Counted from the first letter of the stretch, positions 1 through 9,214 are shown. The stretch: DNA of 36,624 bases from an uncultured Pelagibacteraceae bacterium (GCA_902608845.1 CACLPR010000009.1:1-36624), one strand, 5' to 3'. Notes: generated from the sequence alone by a model not told the origin. A program made the numbers and translations.

Positions 1-710
1 ATAATTTACATAAATCTAAAATTATAATAAAAATTTCTAATAACCAATTTGCTAACAATGTTCTAGGAAACTACGGACGGATTTTAGCAGAATATCCTTT
101 TTTGAAAGACTTTAGAAAAAATAAATTAGAGCAGTTTATTCAAATAGATGGTACCGATAATTTAAATAAAATTAAAAATAATAACAAGCCAGTTGTTTTT
201 ATTTCAGGACATTTTAATAATTTTGAACTCATGGCCATGCAGATTGAAAAGTATGGAATAAATTTAGCAGCAATATACAGACCACTAAATAATGTTTTTT
301 TAAATAAGACAATGGAACAAATTCGAACTAAATATATTTGTAAAAATCAAATTAGGAAAGGAAGATCAGGCACTAGACAAATTTTAGAAAATTTAAAAAA
401 AGGTAACTCAATAGCCTTGATGATTGATCAAAGAGTTACAGAAGGTATAAAGATTGATTTCTTTGGAAACTTAGCATCTACCACCACAATACCAGCTCAA
501 ATTATAAAAAAATATGAATTTGATTTGGTTCCAATTTATATTGAAAGATTTGAAAAATATAACTTTAAAATGTATGTGTCGCAGCCAATAGCAATCAATT
601 CAAAAAAGTCTCAAGAGGAAATTTCTGGACATTTAAATACCATCTTAGAGAAAATGATATTAAAAAATCCTGATCAATGGATTTGGACACACAATAGGTG
701 GAAAAAATAA
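1..710 (+). CDS. Lipid A biosynthesis acyltransferase (LpxL/HtrB family), 5'-truncated by the window
   Basis: This is the C-terminal part of an inner-membrane acyltransferase that adds a secondary acyl chain to the lipid A precursor. The frame is open from base 3 with no stop, and the residues before the first internal start (NVLGNYGRILAEYPFL) match the N-terminal region of the family. The gene therefore begins upstream of the window, and a start at 102 (TTG) is not real. The catalytic HX4E motif is visible as SGHFNNFE, followed by a conserved R..N.... region and an acceptor-side DQR segment. It ends 3 bases before the convergent DUF2093 gene. The choice of acyl donor (LpxL, LpxM or LpxP type) cannot be decided from sequence alone. 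Confidence 0.85.
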   Translation, partial: NLHKSKIIIKISNNQFANNVLGNYGRILAEYPFLKDFRKNKLEQFIQIDGTDNLNKIKNNNKPVVFISGHFNNFELMAMQIEKYGINLAAIYRPLNNVFLNKTMEQIRTKYICKNQIRKGRSGTRQILENLKKGNSIALMIDQRVTEGIKIDFFGNLASTTTIPAQIIKKYEFDLVPIYIERFEKYNFKMYVSQPIAINSKKSQEEISGHLNTILEKMILKNPDQWIWTHNRWKK

Positions 711-713
711 TAA

Positions 714-905
714 TTATTCAGTATCTTTTTCTTTTTTTATTGAAGCTTCAACATAAGAAAAGTAAGCCTCTTGCTCATCAACATTCCAATAGTTCAAATT
801 CTGTAGTGAAATTTTCTTTCCTGAGACTGCACAAATAACATGGTCACCTTCTTCTATAATATCAAAATTATTTGGTAGATATTTTAATTTTGCTAACTTG
901 TTCAT
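714..905 (-). CDS. DUF2093 family small protein
   Basis: A 63-residue protein with the DUF2093 pattern: an AKLKYLP start, a central G-x-H-V-x-CAVSGKKI-x-L segment, then L-x-YW-x-V-x-x-QE-x-Y. The function of the family is unknown. The single Cys followed by a short glycine turn resembles a half zinc ribbon, but only one Cys is present, so metal binding is not supported. In other alphaproteobacteria, from general knowledge, this family tends to lie near xseA and purD. Here purD is divergent, only 26 bases away, and xseA is absent from this spot. There is no signal peptide and no membrane segment. Confidence 0.8.
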   Translation of the reverse strand: MNKLAKLKYLPNNFDIIEEGDHVICAVSGKKISLQNLNYWNVDEQEAYFSYVEASIKKEKDTE

Positions 906-931
906 GATTTATAGGATATATATTTGAATAT

Positions 932-2197
932 ATGAAAATTGCAATTCTTGGAAATGGTGGCAGAGAACATGCAATAGCAACCAAAATCTCAAAATCCCCT
1001 AAACTTGAAAGATTATATTGTATACCAGGTAATGCTGGCACTGACTCAATAGCAGTAAATGTTGAGCTGGATTTTTATAACTTTGAAAGTTTATTGCAAT
1101 TTTTAAAAGAAAATAAAATTGATTTGGTAATTGTAGGACCTGAAAAACCTTTAGTTGATGGTGTTGTTGATTTTCTTTTAAAAGAAAATATAAAAGTTTT
1201 TGGTCCAAACAAAAAAGTTTCACAATTAGAAGGATCAAAAATATTTACAAAGAAAATATGTGAAAGGTACAATATTCCCACTGCACAATTTGGAGTATTT
1301 AGAACTGCTGTAGAAGCTTATTCATATTTAAAAAATGCAAATATGCCTATAGTTGTTAAAGCAGACGGATTAGCTGCGGGTAAAGGTGTTTATATTTGTG
1401 AGGATTTGGAAAGTTCAAATAAAGCTGTGCAAGAAATATTTAATGGAAAATTTGGTTTAGCTGAACAAGTTCTTATTGAAGAATTTTTGCAAGGAGATGA
1501 AATGAGTTATTTCGTTCTTTCAGATGGAAAAACATATAAAAGATTTAATACTGCTCAAGACCATAAGAGAGTTGGTGAGGGAGATAGAGGAAAGAATACA
1601 GGAGGGATGGGAGCATATTCACCCTCTGGACTTATAAATGCAGAACTAGACAAAAAAATAATTACAGAAGTTGTTAATCCTACTTTTCAGGCTATTAAAG
1701 AGATGGGTGAAAATTACAAAGGATTTTTATATGTTGGTCTAATGATTAAAGATAATAATCCTTATCTTATTGAATATAACGTGAGAATGGGAGATCCAGA
1801 ATGTCAAACAATTTTGCCACTTTTAGCTACTGATTTATTAGATCTAATTTTATCTTGTTGTGATGAAACTTTAGAGAGTCAAGAAATTCTTTGGGAGGAA
1901 AAAAAAAGTATTTGTGTAGTTCTTTGCTCTAATGGCTATCCAGATATTTATAAAAAAAATGTAGAAATACCTAATATTGAAAATATAAAAAATAAAGACT
2001 CATTTTTTATTTACCATGCAGGCACAAAAAAAAAGGATAACAAAGTTCACGCTAATGGAGGAAGAGTGCTGAATTTTGTTAGTATCTCTAATGATTTTAA
2101 GTCCTCAAGAGACATAGTAATCAAGGAAATTGAAAATCTAAATTGGGATAACGGTTTTTATCGTAGAGATATTGGATATAAAATTATAGATATATGA
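932..2197 (+). CDS. purD: Phosphoribosylamine-glycine ligase (GAR synthetase)
   Basis: ATP-dependent ligation of glycine to 5-phosphoribosylamine, the second step of de novo purine synthesis, in the cytosol. The 421-residue length is normal. The N-terminal motif ILGNGGREHAIA, the GPEKPLVDG loop, the ATP-grasp segment KADGLAAGKGV and the metal-binding end YNVRMGDPECQ are all visible. The start ATG has no Shine-Dalgarno sequence and lies 26 bases from the divergent DUF2093 start, so the transcript is probably leaderless or nearly so. The stop overlaps the rsmD start by 4 bases (ATGA), which implies translational coupling. A run of nine A near 2026-2034 lies in the C-terminal domain. Confidence 0.97.
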   Translation: MKIAILGNGGREHAIATKISKSPKLERLYCIPGNAGTDSIAVNVELDFYNFESLLQFLKENKIDLVIVGPEKPLVDGVVDFLLKENIKVFGPNKKVSQLEGSKIFTKKICERYNIPTAQFGVFRTAVEAYSYLKNANMPIVVKADGLAAGKGVYICEDLESSNKAVQEIFNGKFGLAEQVLIEEFLQGDEMSYFVLSDGKTYKRFNTAQDHKRVGEGDRGKNTGGMGAYSPSGLINAELDKKIITEVVNPTFQAIKEMGENYKGFLYVGLMIKDNNPYLIEYNVRMGDPECQTILPLLATDLLDLILSCCDETLESQEILWEEKKSICVVLCSNGYPDIYKKNVEIPNIENIKNKDSFFIYHAGTKKKDNKVHANGGRVLNFVSISNDFKSSRDIVIKEIENLNWDNGFYRRDIGYKIIDI

Positions 2198-2757
2198 GAG
2201 TCATTGGAGGAAACCTTAAAGGAAAAAAATTATTAATTCCTCTGGATAAATCTACCAGACCATTGAGAGATATGGTGAGAGAGTCGATTTTTAATATTTT
2301 AGATCATTCAAGTAAAGTGTCTAAAAATATAAATAACTCTAAAGTGTTGGATTTGTTTTCTGGCACTGGTTCATTTGGAATTGAGTGCTTATCTAGAGGA
2401 GCTAAAGAAGTAATTTTCTTTGAGAATTATTCTAATTCGATAAAAATTTTAAAAAATAATATATTTAACTTAAAATTAGAGAGCAAAACTAAAGTATACG
2501 AGAGTAGTGCATATAATTTAAAAGAATCAAATTTAAACAATGAAATTTTTGATGTTATTTTTCTAGATCCACCTTTCAAAGATAAGGAAATAAATATTTT
2601 AATAGATCAAATAAAAATATTAAAGATTGCTAATATCAATACAATAATAATTATACATAGAAATAAAAAATCGGTGGATAATATTCCTAAGTTTTTAAAT
2701 GTTTTAGATGAAAAGAATTATGGTTTATCTAAAATTTTATTCAGTAAATTAATTTAA
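2194..2757 (+). CDS. rsmD: 16S rRNA (guanine(966)-N2)-methyltransferase
   Basis: SAM-dependent methylation of G966 in 16S rRNA of the assembled small subunit. The protein of 187 residues starts with MRVIGGNLKGKKL and STRPLRDMVRESIFNIL, both characteristic of RsmD. The SAM-binding motif I is VLDLFSGTGSFGIE and the catalytic motif IV is FLDPPF (DPPF version of N/DPPY). It overlaps purD by 4 bases upstream and ends in a 4-base overlap with the convergent pgi gene. Length and motifs are normal for the family. Confidence 0.93.
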   Translation: MRVIGGNLKGKKLLIPLDKSTRPLRDMVRESIFNILDHSSKVSKNINNSKVLDLFSGTGSFGIECLSRGAKEVIFFENYSNSIKILKNNIFNLKLESKTKVYESSAYNLKESNLNNEIFDVIFLDPPFKDKEINILIDQIKILKIANINTIIIIHRNKKSVDNIPKFLNVLDEKNYGLSKILFSKLI

Positions 2758-3923
2758 ATAAGTAATTTTGACGTTTCAGTTTTAATTAACTCAACTGAAG
2801 GTTGATCAAAAGGATTAACTTTCATCAGTCTCCCTAACAAAATTGTCTCTAGAACAAAAAAAGTAAACAATTCTCCAAGAGTATCTTCATTTCTATTCAA
2901 TATTTCAAAACTTCTAAAAGGTATTTTTTTTCTTTTAAAAACTGTTTTAGTTGCATCTCTTTGTGCTTTGATAATTTGATTTAAATTTTTATTTTTTAAA
3001 ATTGAAAATTCGTCAAATAAATTTTTATTTGATAATTTATTTGTTTTTTCATTAATAATTCCAAAAAAAGTAAAAAAATTATTTTTTGGTCCGTCTAAAT
3101 AAAGCTGAAGCAAGCTATGATTATCCTTGGGCATAGATGAAATAATAGGAAAAATACCTTTATTATCTTTTCCTAAACTTTCTGCCGTAAGTTGTTGATA
3201 CCATTTGAATAAATTATTGGAACTTTCATCATAGTTAAGGATTACTGAATTTTTTTTTCCTTTTGAAACACAGTTAAATATAAAATTAACGTTATAAATC
3301 AATTGATTTAGAAAATATTTATTTTTTATTAAGTAATTTAGCCTTTTAAATTTTCTCTCATTTAGCCCTAACAGTTCTACAGGCAACATTCCAACTTCAG
3401 ATAAAACTGAATATCTTCCTCCTATATAATTTTTATGCTCAATAATATCTGCCTTTAGTTTATAACCCAGTTTAGTAAGAAAACTAGATTTTTTCTCTGT
3501 AATTACTATGTTTTTATTTTTTTTTTGTGAATTAAGAATTACGTTGAAGTTTGATATGGTTTCAAGTGTGTTACCAGATTTTGATACTATTAAATTTAAA
3601 GTTTTTTTTTTATTTTTAAAATTAACTTTACCATCAAGGTTATTGTAAAAATTTATTTTTTTTTTAATCTTTAAATTTAAAAAATCATATATTGCCTCTG
3701 TACCTAAAATTGAACCACCCATACCAATTAGATTTATAATATCGAAGTTTTTGTATTTTTTTAAAGTTTCTTTTTTGTAGCTATATTTATAATTTTTATT
3801 AAATGAATTTAATAGCAGATCACTTTTAATTAACTCTTTTTTTAAAATATTATTTATTTTATTTTTTACTTTTATATTTTTTTTATTTTGAAAATTTTTA
3901 AAAATTATGTTTTTTGAAAACAT
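2754..3923 (-). CDS. pgi: Glucose-6-phosphate isomerase, compact form
   Basis: Interconverts glucose-6-phosphate and fructose-6-phosphate. Family signatures are present in order: GMGGSILG (residues 67-74), the phosphate-binding SKSGNTLET (114-122), GGRYSVLSEVGMLP (168-181), a DNHSLLQLYLDGP block and the C-terminal NPFDQPSVELIK. At 389 residues it is far shorter than the ~550-residue enterobacterial type and somewhat shorter than Bacillus-type enzymes. The first 60 residues and several surface loops are almost pure Lys/Asn/Phe/Ile. All active-site blocks remain, so I read it as a functional, reduced enzyme rather than a pseudogene. It is the last gene of the run that begins at 9214, 4 bases after the lipoprotein gene. 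Confidence 0.88.
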   Translation of the reverse strand: MFSKNIIFKNFQNKKNIKVKNKINNILKKELIKSDLLLNSFNKNYKYSYKKETLKKYKNFDIINLIGMGGSILGTEAIYDFLNLKIKKKINFYNNLDGKVNFKNKKKTLNLIVSKSGNTLETISNFNVILNSQKKNKNIVITEKKSSFLTKLGYKLKADIIEHKNYIGGRYSVLSEVGMLPVELLGLNERKFKRLNYLIKNKYFLNQLIYNVNFIFNCVSKGKKNSVILNYDESSNNLFKWYQQLTAESLGKDNKGIFPIISSMPKDNHSLLQLYLDGPKNNFFTFFGIINEKTNKLSNKNLFDEFSILKNKNLNQIIKAQRDATKTVFKRKKIPFRSFEILNRNEDTLGELFTFFVLETILLGRLMKVNPFDQPSVELIKTETSKLLI

Positions 3924-3927
3924 TTAT

Positions 3928-4254
3928 TCACTTAATTTTTTTTAATATTGAACTTTCAATAGATGTAGATTGTTTTGAAGATGAAGTATCATCTTCAATT
4001 TTACTTTTCTTAAGTAAATTTTCTATGTTTGATTGATCACTTTCAATATCTTTAGTAGATTTTATAGTTGCTTCACCTGGTTCTGGCAATTTATTAAAAT
4101 CTGGAGGCATAGTTAGTGGATTTTTTTTATCTATTAAAAATTCATCACCCTGGTCTGATCTTTTTTTCCCCTGCAGAGCTTCTCCAACAGAGCCACAAGA
4201 ATATATAAACAGTAAGAGTAGTAATAAATTAAAAAATTTAAAGAATTTATTCAT
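3928..4254 (-). CDS. BamF-like lipoprotein (DUF3035)
   Basis: A 108-residue probable outer-membrane lipoprotein. The N-terminus has a hydrophobic stretch (residues 8-18) ending in the lipobox-like FIYSC with Cys20. The DEF...KKNPLTMPPDFNKLPEP segment is the DUF3035 hallmark; in alphaproteobacteria this family includes BamF, a subunit of the beta-barrel assembly machine. The remainder is a Ser/Lys-rich tail with no fold I recognise. The start overlaps the end of lspA by 8 bases, so the lipoprotein and the peptidase that matures lipoproteins are made from one message. The BamF role is inferred from the short motif only. Confidence 0.65.
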   Translation of the reverse strand: MNKFFKFFNLLLLLLFIYSCGSVGEALQGKKRSDQGDEFLIDKKNPLTMPPDFNKLPEPGEATIKSTKDIESDQSNIENLLKKSKIEDDTSSSKQSTSIESSILKKIK

Positions 4255-4738
4255 TTACTTTTTTATAACTTATTAATTCGGCCAGAATAAGTAAAATAAT
4301 TCCAATTGTTATAAATATATCGGCTACATTGAAAATAAACCAATGATATCCATTATAATTTAGGTCAAAAAAGTCCGGAACAGCTCTATAATATATTCTA
4401 TCAAATAAATTACCTAATGAGCCTCCTAAAATAACAATTAAAAAATAATACTTTAGTCCTTTTTCCTTAAATAACAGATAAATTATCACAAAATTTATTA
4501 AAATAATTAAAATAGTAACCACATTGTAAAAAAGATCCTGATCAGAGGATAACAAGCCAAAACCTATTCCTTTATTCCAAACTAAATAAAAATTTAAAAA
4601 TGAGTTTATATAAATATCTACTCGTCCAGCTTCCGCTAGTATATTTAGAATAAGTATTTTTGATATTCTGTCTAAAAAGAAAATTGATAATAAAATGAAA
4701 ATACTTATTACTATTTTTTTTTTATTTTCACTTTTCAT
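4247..4738 (-). CDS. lspA: Lipoprotein signal peptidase (signal peptidase II)
   Basis: Inner-membrane aspartyl protease that cleaves the signal peptide of diacylglyceryl-prolipoproteins. Its 163 residues show four hydrophobic segments. The catalytic pair is seen as Asp113 in GNLFDRIYYRAVPDFFD and Asp140 in FNVADIFI, and the NKGIGFGLL segment near residue 55-63 is the usual N-x-G-x-x-F/A-G-L block. The start overlaps the ileS stop by 4 bases. The order ribF-ileS-lspA is conserved across many bacteria, which supports all three calls. Confidence 0.95.
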   Translation of the reverse strand: MKSENKKKIVISIFILLSIFFLDRISKILILNILAEAGRVDIYINSFLNFYLVWNKGIGFGLLSSDQDLFYNVVTILIILINFVIIYLLFKEKGLKYYFLIVILGGSLGNLFDRIYYRAVPDFFDLNYNGYHWFIFNVADIFITIGIILLILAELISYKKVNE

Positions 4739-7476
4739 GAAAGATGACAGTTACCATCTCTTTCACAAATATTTTCTCTTATTTTCCAACAAACTGGGCA
4801 CTTATTTCCAACAGCTTTTGAGCTAGTAATTTCAATTTCTTTTTCTAAATTAATATCATTAGATATTGAAGCAGAAGATGTTATGCAAATTTCCGAAAAA
4901 TCATGATTCTGAGCTAAACTATATATATCTTTATCTTTAATTTTTATCTCAATATTTGCCTCTAAACTTGAACCAATAATTTTATCAGCCCTTTTACTTT
5001 CAATACTAATATTTGCCTCGTCTCTGATTAATTTAAGTTTATCCCATTTACTATTTAATCCCTCATTTTTCCATTGATTTGGAATTTTAACAAATTTTTG
5101 TAAATGAATACTTCCATTATTGTCTTCCTTATGAATTAAATGATAAATTTCTTCAGTGGTAAATGATAAAATAGGTGCAAACCATTTTAATAAGCATTCT
5201 AAAATTACTTTTAGTATTAAAATACAATCGGAACGTTTCTTGGAGTCTTTTGGATCACAATAAAGAAGATCTTTTCTAATATCAAAATAAAATGCTGAAA
5301 GTTCTACTGTACAAAAATTTAATAACTCTTTATATAAGTTATGAAAATTGTAAGATTTAAAGTATTTATTAAAATTTTCATTGATCACATATAATCTATG
5401 CAGCATATACTTTTCTAATTCAGGAATATTATTTAAATCAATTTTATCAAACTCTACTTTTGAGTATTCATCCTGTATATTTCCTAAAAGATATCTGAAA
5501 GTATTTCTAATTTTCCTGTAAGATTCAGAATGTTGATCTAAAATTGAATAATCTATTCTTAAATCCTCAGCATAATTTGATGAGGCAACCCAAATTCTTA
5601 GTATATCAGCACCATACTTTTTCAAAATATCCTCTGGAGCTATTACATTTCCAGTCGATTTAGACATTTTTAACCCTTTTCCATCAACAACAAACCCATG
5701 GGATAAAATACTTTCAAATGGTGCTCTACCTCTTGTTCCACACGACTCTAACAGTGAAGAGTGAAACCAACCTCTATGTTGATCCGAACCCTCTAGATAC
5801 ATTGATGCGGGCCATTTTAAATCTTCTCTCTTTTCTAAAACAAAAGAATGTGTTGATCCGCTATCAAACCATACTTCTACAATATCATTAGTCTTATCAA
5901 AATCTTCTGCTTTATATTTATCTCCAAGCAGTCTCTGAAAATTATTTTCAAACCAACAGTCTGAGCCTTCCTTTTCATAGATTTTAGCAATATTTTCAAA
6001 AACTTCATCATCGATAAGAATTTCTCCATTTTTTTTTGAAATAAATATTGGAAGCGGAACTCCCCACACTCTCTGCCTAGAAACACACCAATCTGGTCTA
6101 GTCTCGATCATTGCTTTAATTCTTTCTTTTCCTTTACTAGGATAGAAAGTGGTATCATTTATTGCTTTAAGCGCCTTATCTCTTAACTTATGACTTTCCA
6201 TTGAAATAAACCATTGGGGTGTTGCCCTATGAACTAAAGGAGCTTTTGATCTCCAGGAATGAGGGTAAGAATGTGTTAGTTTTCCATTATTTAAAAGACT
6301 TTTTAGTTCGTTAAGTTTTTCAATAACAATACCATTTGCTTTAAAAATATGAGTTCCTTCAAATATAGGTATGTGTTTCGTGTACCTTCCATCATCATCA
6401 ACTGTTTCAATTGCTTTTATTCCATTATTAATACACAAATTAAAATCATCAGGACCATGACTTGGCGCACAATGAACAATTCCTGTTCCTTGTTCAGTTG
6501 TTACAAATCTTGCCTCGAGCATTGGAACATCATAGTCATAGCCAATTTTGTGAAATGGATGACTACAAATAGTTCCATTAAATTCTTTTCCTTTAAATTC
6601 TTTTAATATCTTAATATTGTATTGAGTGTCTTTTACAACAGAGGGTAAAAGTTCTTTTGCAATAACTATCTTATTGTTTTGTAGTATATCTTTGTTATCG
6701 ATTTCACATAAAACATAATCCAAACTTTGATTATAGGCTAATGCTTTGTTAGCTGGTATTGTCCATGGTGTTGTAGTCCAGATAACTACATTAGAGCTAA
6801 CTAATTCATTTATATTAGATTTTTTAACAGGAAAGGCCACATATATTGTATCAGATATATGGTCTTGGTATTCAACCTCTGCATCCGCCAAAGCTGTTTT
6901 TTCAACTGTTGACCATAGTACAGGTTTGTAGCCCTTGTATAAACTACCCTCTTTTAAAAACTTTCCAAGTTCTCTTACAATTTGGGCTTCTGCATCAAAA
7001 CTCATAGTTGAGTAATAGTTTTCCCAATCTCCAATTACTCCTAATCTTTTAAATTGATCTTTATGAATATTAATCCATTTACTTGCAAAATCTCTACATT
7101 CCTTTCTAAACTCAATAATAGGTACATCATTTTTATTTTTTTTGTTTTTTTTATATCGTTCCTCAATTTTCCATTCAATTGGTAATCCATGACAATCCCA
7201 TCCAGGGACATAAACTGAGTCTTTACCATCCATTTGATGAAATTTAATTATTATATCTTTTAGAATTTTATTTAATGCAGTACCCATATGAATATTTCCA
7301 TTTGCATATGGAGGTCCATCGTGTAAGACAAATTTTTCTTTACCTTTACTTTGTGATCTTAGTTTTTCATATAGATTAATCTTGTCCCAAAATTTCAAAC
7401 ATTCTGGTTCTTTGTTTGGTAGATTTGCTTTCATAGAAAAAGCAGTTTTAGGTAAGTTTAAATGTTCTTTGCTCAT
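4735..7476 (-). CDS. ileS: Isoleucyl-tRNA synthetase
   Basis: Class I aminoacyl-tRNA synthetase that charges tRNA-Ile and edits misactivated valine. It has 913 residues, near the bacterial norm. The HIGH signature appears as HMGT at residues 63-66 after DGPPYANG. The KMSKSTGN signature is near residue 600, next to the GSDQHRGWFHSSLL block, and the editing-domain TTPWTIPAN and GTGIVHCAPSHG.DD blocks are intact. The C-terminal zinc finger is shortened: CPVCW, then ENIC and GNC just before the end, with the last Cys pair five residues apart rather than two. The stop overlaps lspA, and the start abuts the ribF stop by one base. Confidence 0.98.
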   Translation of the reverse strand: MSKEHLNLPKTAFSMKANLPNKEPECLKFWDKINLYEKLRSQSKGKEKFVLHDGPPYANGNIHMGTALNKILKDIIIKFHQMDGKDSVYVPGWDCHGLPIEWKIEERYKKNKKNKNDVPIIEFRKECRDFASKWINIHKDQFKRLGVIGDWENYYSTMSFDAEAQIVRELGKFLKEGSLYKGYKPVLWSTVEKTALADAEVEYQDHISDTIYVAFPVKKSNINELVSSNVVIWTTTPWTIPANKALAYNQSLDYVLCEIDNKDILQNNKIVIAKELLPSVVKDTQYNIKILKEFKGKEFNGTICSHPFHKIGYDYDVPMLEARFVTTEQGTGIVHCAPSHGPDDFNLCINNGIKAIETVDDDGRYTKHIPIFEGTHIFKANGIVIEKLNELKSLLNNGKLTHSYPHSWRSKAPLVHRATPQWFISMESHKLRDKALKAINDTTFYPSKGKERIKAMIETRPDWCVSRQRVWGVPLPIFISKKNGEILIDDEVFENIAKIYEKEGSDCWFENNFQRLLGDKYKAEDFDKTNDIVEVWFDSGSTHSFVLEKREDLKWPASMYLEGSDQHRGWFHSSLLESCGTRGRAPFESILSHGFVVDGKGLKMSKSTGNVIAPEDILKKYGADILRIWVASSNYAEDLRIDYSILDQHSESYRKIRNTFRYLLGNIQDEYSKVEFDKIDLNNIPELEKYMLHRLYVINENFNKYFKSYNFHNLYKELLNFCTVELSAFYFDIRKDLLYCDPKDSKKRSDCILILKVILECLLKWFAPILSFTTEEIYHLIHKEDNNGSIHLQKFVKIPNQWKNEGLNSKWDKLKLIRDEANISIESKRADKIIGSSLEANIEIKIKDKDIYSLAQNHDFSEICITSSASISNDINLEKEIEITSSKAVGNKCPVCWKIRENICERDGNCHLS

Positions 7477-8405
7477 TATGTTTTTTTAGCTTTAAAAATA
7501 TCTTTTTTTATTTGATTTTTTAACTCGCTGATACCTTTGAATTTTTTTTCTCCTCTTATAAATTTTAAAAATTCAACAGATAATTTTTTATTATAAAGAT
7601 TTCCTGAAAAATTAAAAATATTTACCTCTAAAAGTATTTTTTTTTGATTAAATGTAGGCCTATAACCTAAATTAGCAATTCCTTTATAGAATTTTCTTCT
7701 ATCATTAATTCTGGTTTTTACAGCATAAACACCGGGCTTTGCTATAACATAATTTCCAATATCGATATTGCAAGTTGGAAAACCAATTTTTTGTCCCATC
7801 ATTCTGCCTCTTTGAACTTTTCCCTCAATTTCCCAGTTTCTTTTCAAAAAAGTATTTGCTTTTGATAGCTTTCCCTCCTCAAGTAACTTTCTAATTATTG
7901 TTGAAGAAATTATTTTTTTATTTTTCATCAAAGGCGTTGGATTTATTAAATTAAAACCAAAATCATTCTCAAATTTTTTAAGCATTGCTACATCGCCTTC
8001 TCTTTTATGGCCAAATCTAAAGTTATTACTAACAAATATAAACTTTGATCTAAGTTTTTTGGATAAAATATTTTTTATGAATTGATAGTAAGTGATTTTG
8101 GAAAAATTTTTATCAAATTTTTTATTAATTACAAAATCAACACTAAATTTTTTTAAATAAATAACTTTTTGATTAAAATTCGATATTCTATAATTTTTAA
8201 TTTTTGTATTAAAAAACATTTTAGGTATAGGATCAAAAGTAACAACACCAACTTTAGATTTATATTTTGTTTTATATTTTTTAGCTAACTGAAATAATTT
8301 TTGATGCCCTGAATGTAAGCCATCAAAGTTACCAATTAAGATAATTGATTTTTTAAATTTATTAGGAATATTAAAATTATCAAAAATCTTTATTTTTTTT
8401 ACCAT
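7476..8405 (-). CDS. ribF: Bifunctional riboflavin kinase / FAD synthetase
   Basis: Makes FMN from riboflavin and then FAD from FMN. The N-terminal nucleotidyltransferase domain has GNFDGLHSGHQ (residues 25-35, the HxGH motif) and FRFGHKREGD. The C-terminal kinase domain has the GRMMGQKIGFPTCNI block and PGVYAV. Its 309 residues are normal, though the protein is unusually rich in Lys and Phe. It overlaps the HAD gene by 7 bases upstream and touches ileS downstream. Confidence 0.95.
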   Translation of the reverse strand: MVKKIKIFDNFNIPNKFKKSIILIGNFDGLHSGHQKLFQLAKKYKTKYKSKVGVVTFDPIPKMFFNTKIKNYRISNFNQKVIYLKKFSVDFVINKKFDKNFSKITYYQFIKNILSKKLRSKFIFVSNNFRFGHKREGDVAMLKKFENDFGFNLINPTPLMKNKKIISSTIIRKLLEEGKLSKANTFLKRNWEIEGKVQRGRMMGQKIGFPTCNIDIGNYVIAKPGVYAVKTRINDRRKFYKGIANLGYRPTFNQKKILLEVNIFNFSGNLYNKKLSVEFLKFIRGEKKFKGISELKNQIKKDIFKAKKT

Positions 8406-9214
8406 TTTAATTCTTTCTGAAAATAGTCAACTTTTGCTTCATAATTTTTAAATACATTTTCAATTGATAATTTTGAAATTTCTTGTCTATGTATACCACC
8501 TGTAATAAGTAATGAATCAAAATTTTGTATGTTAGCACCCTTTATATCTGTATTTAAATTATCACCAATACATAATACTTTTTTGTTATTTACATCTGCT
8601 GCTATTTCATAAACAGGTGGATATGGTTTTCCAAAATAAATAACCTTGCCATCAATTTCTTCAAATGATTTTGCAATTGAACCTGCGCAATATTCTCTTT
8701 TGTCTCCTCGATCAACTATTAAATCAGGGTTCGTGCATATCATTTTTTTATCAATATGTTTTGATAAAAGATTTTTGTAATACCCTAGGTCATCTTCATG
8801 TTCTTCAAAAAGACCTGAACATAATAAATAATCTGAATCATCTATATTAAGCACTTTATTATTTTTAAAAGTTTTAAATAAATCAAAATCTCTTGGTGGC
8901 CCTAAGTGAAAAAATTTTTTATTATTGAAATTTTCTAAAAGATATCTTTTTGCTGCTTCTCCAGATGTAAAAACTGTATCAGAAAAATTATTTAACCCCA
9001 TTTTTTTTAAAGTATTAATAACTGTTAGGTTGGGTCTTGGAGCATTTGTCAATAAAATGAATTTTTTTTCATTATTAAATAATTCTTCTAAAACTTTAAT
9101 AGCATTCTCGTACAACTTTATTCCGTTATGGACCACTCCCCAGATATCTATGAAAAATAAGTCATATTCACTGACTATCGATTTTAAGCCTGATTCATCT
9201 AAATTTTTACTCAT
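8399..9214 (-). CDS. HAD-superfamily class IIA hydrolase (TIGR01459-like)
   Basis: A 271-residue NagD-like HAD protein. Motif I is FFIDIWGVVHNG with the nucleophile Asp23. Motif II is FILLTNAPRP, and motif IV is CIGDNLNTDIKGA, followed by LLITGGIHR. In classical HAD phosphatases the residue two places after the nucleophile is also Asp; here it is Trp25, the form I recall for this alphaproteobacterial subfamily. The substrate is unknown. It is the first gene of the minus-strand run with ribF, which allows a guess at flavin or nucleotide dephosphorylation, but nothing in the sequence proves that. Confidence 0.85.
   Translation of the reverse strand: MSKNLDESGLKSIVSEYDLFFIDIWGVVHNGIKLYENAIKVLEELFNNEKKFILLTNAPRPNLTVINTLKKMGLNNFSDTVFTSGEAAKRYLLENFNNKKFFHLGPPRDFDLFKTFKNNKVLNIDDSDYLLCSGLFEEHEDDLGYYKNLLSKHIDKKMICTNPDLIVDRGDKREYCAGSIAKSFEEIDGKVIYFGKPYPPVYEIAADVNNKKVLCIGDNLNTDIKGANIQNFDSLLITGGIHRQEISKLSIENVFKNYEAKVDYFQKELKW

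Noticed and set aside
2754..3923. pgi as a decaying pseudogene
   Set aside because: Short and low-complexity in places, but the frame is intact and all signature motifs are present in order.
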